Assembly: GCA_021014325.1 (NCBI GenBank)
Contig: CM037466.1
Location: forward strand, 14,348,765 to 14,412,764
Reading direction: 5' to 3'
Length of the DNA stretch: 64,000 nt
Source of the DNA: Plazaster borealis
Lineage: Eukaryota; Echinodermata; Asteroidea; Forcipulatida; Labidiasteridae
Shown: in pieces, positions 58,900 through 64,000 of the stretch
Layout: every line of letters begins with the position of its first letter
How positions within the stretch are numbered: position 1 is the first letter of the stretch
The notes under the pieces: model-generated
What the model was told of the DNA's origin: nothing
The model's database searches: none
The model's input: the letters and a program-made list of their open reading frames with translations, nothing else
Program-made: the position numbers and the translations under genes

Positions 58900-61640
58900 C
58901 GTGAAAACTGTAGATTTTAAACTTCCCCAGGTTGGACCTAAACTGGCAAACCAGGTTTTTTCAGTAGTTAGGCCATGGTTAGACCTATAACACACCAAAA
59001 AAACCATGAGCAATTGAACTGTACGTTACCAACAAAGTGCATTCTCACACAGCAGATATAGAAAAGGCATAGAATGTTTTTGTTTTAGGAACAGTTTGAA
59101 GAAGTTTGTTTGTAGATTGAAGTTTGTGACTTGGAGTATAAGGTGAGAGAAAGTTTTTGTGAAACACTTTTCACTTTTAAATGACTTATAGTGGACTTTT
59201 TTTTTTTTTTTTTTTTTTTTTTGGGGGAGGCTGTTCCTATTGCAGAGACGTGGAACCTGTTCATAAAACACAGACCACTTTATAGGATGTTATTTCTGAG
59301 ATCATCATTATGTCATCTCTAATATGATGACTCACTGAAAACTACTGCATTTCTTCCTTTGATGCGGACACAGTTATTCCAATTGACGTCTGACACTAAA
59401 AATACAAAAGAAAAAGCTGCAGAAGGCCTTGACTGAGCTGCCAATGGCTTGCTGGTGTTTAGGCCAGGAGACCAGTCGTTGTTATAAGTGGTCGTAATAA
59501 GTTCTTTTCATATCCAGCGGTGCATGACTTGATGTTTTTTTTTTAGCCTTCTGAGTTCCACACAGGAAAGTGGCTGGGCTTGATGATTTCATTATCTCGA
59601 TGATTGTGTCGTTAATATAGAAATACAGGAACTGGATTCCCCTATTGACATGTGTGCTGTTCACCCCGATGGGCCGTGCTGTCTGGGTGCCTATCATCAT
59701 AATTCTTGTAGATGACTTAACTGTTTTGTGGTTTTGGTTTTGGTGGGGGCCGTGTTTATGCACCGAGGCCCTTTTTTTAGCGTGCCCTGTGGGTGACTAA
59801 TTAGGAGTTACAAGTGTGGTTTAGCAACTGTTTCGTGAAAAACAAAGTTATGTGGATGCTTTTCTATATCAGGGAGAAGGGATTTTTGTACATGTCAAGA
59901 AATACAAGTTTTCATTTGTGTTCTTTTTATGACATCATTTACTTTAACTTTCTCTGGGCAGTTACCCCCATGATTGATGTAGATATCGATTTTAAGATTT
60001 CAAGCAGACCTTTTTTATTCTTCTATACCAATGCTTGACTAACCTCAGAAGTTTTGACAAAATGTACCAAATGCTGTAACCGAAATTGTATTAACTTTGG
60101 CTAGATTTGGTCGCTTTAACTTAACCACCTTTGTTAAATAAAAAGTTTGACCAAAAGTTAACTTATTAATGCTTTAAAAAAAATTCAGTTGTCGTAAATT
60201 TTTAGTAAAATCCCTCCATTCAAAAACCTTTATACCTTCAGCAATAAACTTCAGCCCAAATTCAGAGTGTTTTGATCAATGACCAACAAGTACTAATGCT
60301 GATAACTATAGAACCTTAATGGTCTGCCTAAATTTAGGTCTAATCCTTCCTCCATGGTCAAATCAACTTCCAAGTGTTGAAAGCCAAATCCTGATTTATT
60401 CTTGATTCAAGCTGAAAGTCAACTTTCTCTGATTGTGTCATTTTTGCTCTTTTATTTTGACCTTCAGTGCAATTTGCAGCTGTGAAGTGATGGTCAAAGG
60501 CTTATCACAAAATATGAGAATGGAATTTTAATCCAGCTTTTCTCACCTCTAAATATTTGATTAATTCCCCGCTTCCTGAAAACAACTTTGTCCTTTTGTT
60601 TTCTCGGAAGTTTGCGCAGTGCCTCAGTAAATAATTAACTCATCCTTGGGGGTTCCAATAGTGGAGATCAAACCTTGATAAATCTTGGCTAGGTTTGTTG
60701 TCTTTGAGGATACTTACTAGTCTGTCATGGTCAGTTATGTAATATGGGCACACAACAACCCCCATAACCTGTCAATGATCAACTGAATACAATGTTTATG
60801 TACATTGTCCAGAGATACACAGTTATATTCCAGTGATTATTGGTTATTGTCCATTGGCCAATGACTCCAGCGAGTTACTTCCTATCAGTGATGTCATTGG
60901 TTCCGGATAAGAGTCCAATCCCAAACTGATGATTTGATTGACTGTCGGGGCTTCTCCCATAGGGTGACTCATAGTACGGTGATGAGGTTGATGATCAGTC
61001 GGTGTGCACTACTGCTTAGCATTGTTGTGGCATCTACTTAGTTCTCAATGACCTCTTCACCCTGCGGCAGTATCCACGGTTCAATAACCAGGATTTCTTT
61101 AGTCATCAAATGAAATTTCGTAGTAACAGGTAGTTTTTTGTCGGAGTGGTAGTGCATCCTTCCGCCAGAGAGTCAGTTTTTTCATTCATCGGGTGGACGT
61201 GTCAACAGAAACTTCTTGCGTTCATAACATTTGTATCAAAGCATTTGAAAAACTTGGAAGTTGGAATACAATTTATATGCATTGGATTGTTACAGCGCTT
61301 AAAATCATGAAGTTGAAGCATGGTAATAAATCAAGGTACGGTTCTGATATATGAATATCTCTCCCTCAAAACTTGTCTATTAACTTATCTTTTTTTTCAG
61401 GTGGTGATTCCCTTTTTGTTTCCAAAAGCAAAACAAGTATCTGCAATGCAAATTATCCCTTTTCTTAATACTGCTTAAAAGCTGTGCTCAAAAGTTGTGG
61501 TAATATACCAACTTTGTTTGCATAAGAGGCACTTTAGTATTTCAAGCTTGACACTACACAGGATAGTTTGAACTTCTATAAATTTAAATTTAACACAATG
61601 TTTTAAACAATATTTTTGTTCATTTTTGTTTGTCTTTGCT
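58900..61640. other. No gene found; end of the large intron
   Basis: A poly(T) run lies at 59197-59222. The sequence 60000-61640 is free of the named repeats. No exon is supported until the acceptor at 61644. Confidence 0.4.
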
Positions 61641-61644
61641 ACAG

Positions 61645-61720
61645 GCGGCGGGAGATGGACGGGCAGTTATTCTGTGAGGAACATGCTCCGAAAGACAAAG
61701 GGAAGTCGGTCAATGGAGAG
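61645..61720 (+). CDS. RAP1GAP: Rap1GAP-like coding exon, 76 nt
   Basis: The acceptor TTTGTCTTTGCTACAG and donor GAG|GTAAGA are both strong. The exon takes one base to finish a phase-2 codon, then reads RREMDGQLFCEEHAPKDKG and KSVNGE, ending in phase 0. This fits both the phase-2 end of the 41758 exon and the phase-0 start of the exon at 63120. An internal ATG at 61655 offers an alternative start. The stretch DGQLFCEEHA resembles the last zinc-ligand region of a LIM domain (usual form GxxYCxxH), but the rest of such a domain is not seen in the window. The remainder is hydrophilic linker. Assignment to the Rap1GAP gene rests on phase and on proximity (1.4 kb) to the GoLoco exons. Confidence 0.75.
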
Positions 61721-61779
61721 GTAAGAAGTAACATCTTTAGCTTTCTATTTGATGATTTGTTTGAAGGAATATCCACTTG

Positions 61780-62345
61780 ATATTTAGAAAATAGCAAAAT
61801 CAAGACACAAAAGCTCCCTTTCTTACTATCTTATGATTCTGATAAAGTGTGGATGCTTGGGTTTGAATAACTTTTTGCCATTTTTGAGAATAGCAAAATG
61901 AAATCAATTGAACTCTCAAAGATTTCTTTTTTACCACCTTATGAAGTGTGGATGCTTAGGTTTGAATAACTTTTTGCCACTTTTGAAATCAGCAAAATGA
62001 AATCAACAAAAATCTCGAAGATTTCTACCATAACATCTTACAATTCTGAAAAAGTGTGAATGCATATAGGCATACTGAAGTTTTTGCTCTCACCGATCTC
62101 TTTCTAATCATCCTACGATTCTGATCAAGTGTGGAAGCATTGGTTTAAACAAATGTTTGCCACTTTTGAAAACACCAAAATGAAATCAATGTTACGATTC
62201 TGATGAAGTGTGGATGCTTGTTTGAACAAGTTGTTTTTGCCATATTTGAAAACAGAAAAATGAAATCATTTAGTCTCAGAGATTTCTGTCTTGGAAGCCA
62301 AAGATTCTCCTAAAGTGTTGATGCTTAGATTTGAAAACTGTTATC
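61780..62345. repeat. Decayed tandem array in intron 2, about 75-110-bp period
   Basis: Variants of AAGTGTGGATGCTTGGGTTT occur at about 61844, 61943, 62051, 62126, 62206 and 62314. Between them lie variants of ACTTTTTGCCATTTTTGA, AGCAAAATGAAATCAA and TCTCAGAGATTTCT in the same order. About six imperfect copies; not coding. Confidence 0.7.
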
Positions 62346-63119
62346 GATGCTGGTGAGCCCTTTAGGAAACAAGAAAGCTGAAGTGAAAGAGGCAACCATA
62401 GATGACATGAATCATCTATTTATTTTGCAACAACTGGATGTAATTAACAGACCAACCCTAAGTCAGAAAGGATGGATTAGCAGTTAGCACATGATTGCCT
62501 TTCCCAGATTGTAACCTCTAAAAATAGTCACACAAAACTATATGTTTCAGAAGGTGTGAACTGTTTTAAAACCATGTGATTTACAAAATTCTCTTCAGTC
62601 AGAAACATTCATTGATTGTTCTTGGTGCCTTTAATTTTCTCTGGAATGAAAATGCGACGGTTGTTTTCACGCAAGCGGTTACGCCGGGTGAAGGTGAACA
62701 TTTTCTTGTCTTTTTAAGGAAACTAAATTCAACTTGCTTCATGCTGACGTATCTTAAAATTGTTACCCGGTTAAAATATACCATAAAACTACTTTACAGT
62801 TGGCAACTTGGAAAATAATTTGTCTGAAACCATCTGACTTTGTCAGACACTGTGTAAGGTCGAGGTGGAATTTTCTAACCACATACCAAATCAGTTTTTT
62901 TCTCTTCTGGAAATGTACCTTTTTTGTGTGTGTCATTGACAGTTGTCAATGTACATTGAAGATGTTTGCCATCTGAGATTGTGTTTGATTTCGCTCGAAA
63001 GCATATTTACTCTTGGGCTCCCAATCAGTATCTGATAAGGGGCTGCGAACTTGTCCACTCGTGTGATGGCTTTCCACTTTGAGGTTTTTCATGTTATTTT
63101 TTTAATTTTTTTTTATCAG

Positions 63120-63164
63120 AGCGCCCAGGACCTTGACTTCTTTGAGCTTTTGCAGAAAATACAG
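63120..63164 (+). CDS. RAP1GAP: GoLoco motif, first half; 45-nt exon of Rap1GAP-like gene
   Basis: After a T-rich tract and ATCAG, 45 nt encode SAQDLDFFELLQKIQ, then the donor CAG|GTAAGC. Phase is 0 at both ends. The stretch aligns with TDLFEMIEKMQ of vertebrate Rap1GAP, the amphipathic first half of the GoLoco (G-protein regulatory) motif that binds GDP-bound G-alpha-i/o/z. The motif is completed by the exon at 63789. Rap1GAP proteins switch off Rap1 using a catalytic asparagine in a RapGAP domain, which lies beyond the right edge. Confidence in the family is high because the two exons match the same known motif in order. Confidence 0.9.
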
Positions 63165-63329
63165 GTAAGCTGTCTTTTTAATCTTTTACGCAAATTCAGA
63201 AGTTCATTGTCACACTTTGTAAACACAGTTCCAAATGTGTAGGCTATAGCAAAAGATAAAAAACAACATCATCAACAACGACAACAAAACTCTACTATAA
63301 ATCTGATTTTTGGTGGATTTTTTTTTATG

Positions 63330-63693
63330 TACTGTACAGGATTGGTAGAGCTGACAGAATAGTCACATACAGTGTTCATGTTTTGTGTGATCAACAATAT
63401 ACATGAAATAACAAACCTGTGAAAATATTAGCTTAATCCGTCAGGAGAAAATAGTGAAAAACCATACACAATTTTCAGCATGTCAACACATTGTCCTTAA
63501 TTTTGGTTGTGACAATCAAAAACAGCTCTTGCATATTTTTAGGGCTTCAGATACAGTTTTCTTGATTATGACTTCATTTCTTGGGGAACTATTTCGCACA
63601 CAAAAATGGTTCTAATATGAACTTCATAATCAGTAAGCTTTCAGACTAAAATTTAACAATGTTTTTTATCCTTACCAGGTATAATACCTTTAA
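63330..63693 (+). repeat. TTAA MITE family C, copy 3, inside the GoLoco intron
   Basis: Left end mutated (GTACTGTACAGGATTGGTAG), right end CCAGGTATAATACCTTTAAA. Interior: GTGTGATCAACAATATACAT, CGTCAGGAGAAAATAGTGAA and TTCAGATACAGTTTTCTTGA. It fills more than half of the 624-bp intron that divides the GoLoco motif and ends about 95 bp before the next exon. Confidence 0.75.
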
Positions 63694-63788
63694 AATAGGA
63701 GTAAATTACTGATTTTGAAAATATCTTTTTTTAAAACTTAACAAATACTTGTCTAATAAATGATAAATAATTTGTAATTTTGTTACAG

Positions 63789-63836
63789 AGTGACCGCTTA
63801 GATGAGCAAAGATGTTCCCTTCCCTTGGTACTACAG
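63789..63836 (+). CDS. RAP1GAP: GoLoco motif, second half; 48-nt exon of Rap1GAP-like gene
   Basis: The acceptor TTTTGTTACAG is followed by 48 nt encoding SDRLDEQRCSLPLVLQ and the donor CAG|GTAAGA; phase 0 at both ends. It aligns with GSRMDEQRCSFPPPLK of vertebrate Rap1GAP. The D/E-Q-R triad is intact; its arginine is the residue that GoLoco motifs insert into the G-alpha nucleotide pocket, giving guanine-nucleotide dissociation inhibitor activity. The next exon, expected to encode the DYIPYP-like lead into the RapGAP domain, is outside the window; the last 164 bases are intron. Confidence 0.92.
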
Positions 63837-64000
63837 GTAAGAAGATAAATATTTAATATTACCTCCAACCCTCTTCTTGGCTGGTTCAGAAAATCTTCCA
63901 GAATATGTTGCATGAAATTAATTTGAAAGATTCCAGACAACTTCTCTGCTAACAATACTCCCCAATATACAAATTTACTTCAAAATTACAGAAAAGTAGG

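Overview
The window looks like intron-rich animal nuclear DNA: AT-rich, full of short non-autonomous transposons, tRNA-derived SINEs and microsatellites, with only a few short protein-coding exons bounded by GT/AG splice sites. The repeat style (about 370-bp TTAA-flanked MITEs whose ends read TTAAAGG, and SINEs with a tRNA-like head) resembles what I associate with echinoderms, especially sea stars or sea cucumbers. That assignment is from memory and is moderate in confidence. There are no bacterial operons, rRNA genes, CRISPR arrays or intact transposase or polymerase genes.

The one gene I recognise lies on the + strand and runs off the right edge. It is the 5' part of a Rap1 GTPase-activating protein gene (RAP1GAP/RAP1GAP2 family). 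A first coding exon at 41758-41927 has a strong start context and an in-frame upstream stop. It is followed by an intron of about 19.7 kb, then exons at 61645-61720, 63120-63164 and 63789-63836. All phases fit. The last two exons together encode a GoLoco motif, split by an intron, that closely matches the N-terminus of vertebrate Rap1GAP, including DEQRCS. The catalytic RapGAP domain must lie to the right of the window. A 27-nt micro-exon candidate at 4323-4349 may be an upstream alternative exon, but this is unproven.

Layout: 1-36 kb is gene-poor sequence dominated by MITEs, SINEs and fragments resembling Penelope-type element termini. 36.4-41.7 kb is mostly repeat-free and probably holds the promoter, 5' UTR and regulatory DNA of the 41758 start. 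41.9-61.6 kb is the first large intron; it holds a decayed LINE 3' end, further MITEs and SINEs, a telomere-like block and a 16-bp minisatellite of about 0.8 kb. 61.6-64 kb holds the three downstream exons, a decayed tandem array and one more MITE.

The most notable non-genic signal is a set of five MITE families (called A-E here; about 18 copies). They share TTAA-flanked inverted ends, similar length and, in four of the families, a related internal core, which suggests one radiating superfamily. Also notable are a covarying hairpin followed by GAAA in at least four Penelope-like fragments, a long foldback element, and the 16-bp minisatellite whose minus strand is open in all three frames.
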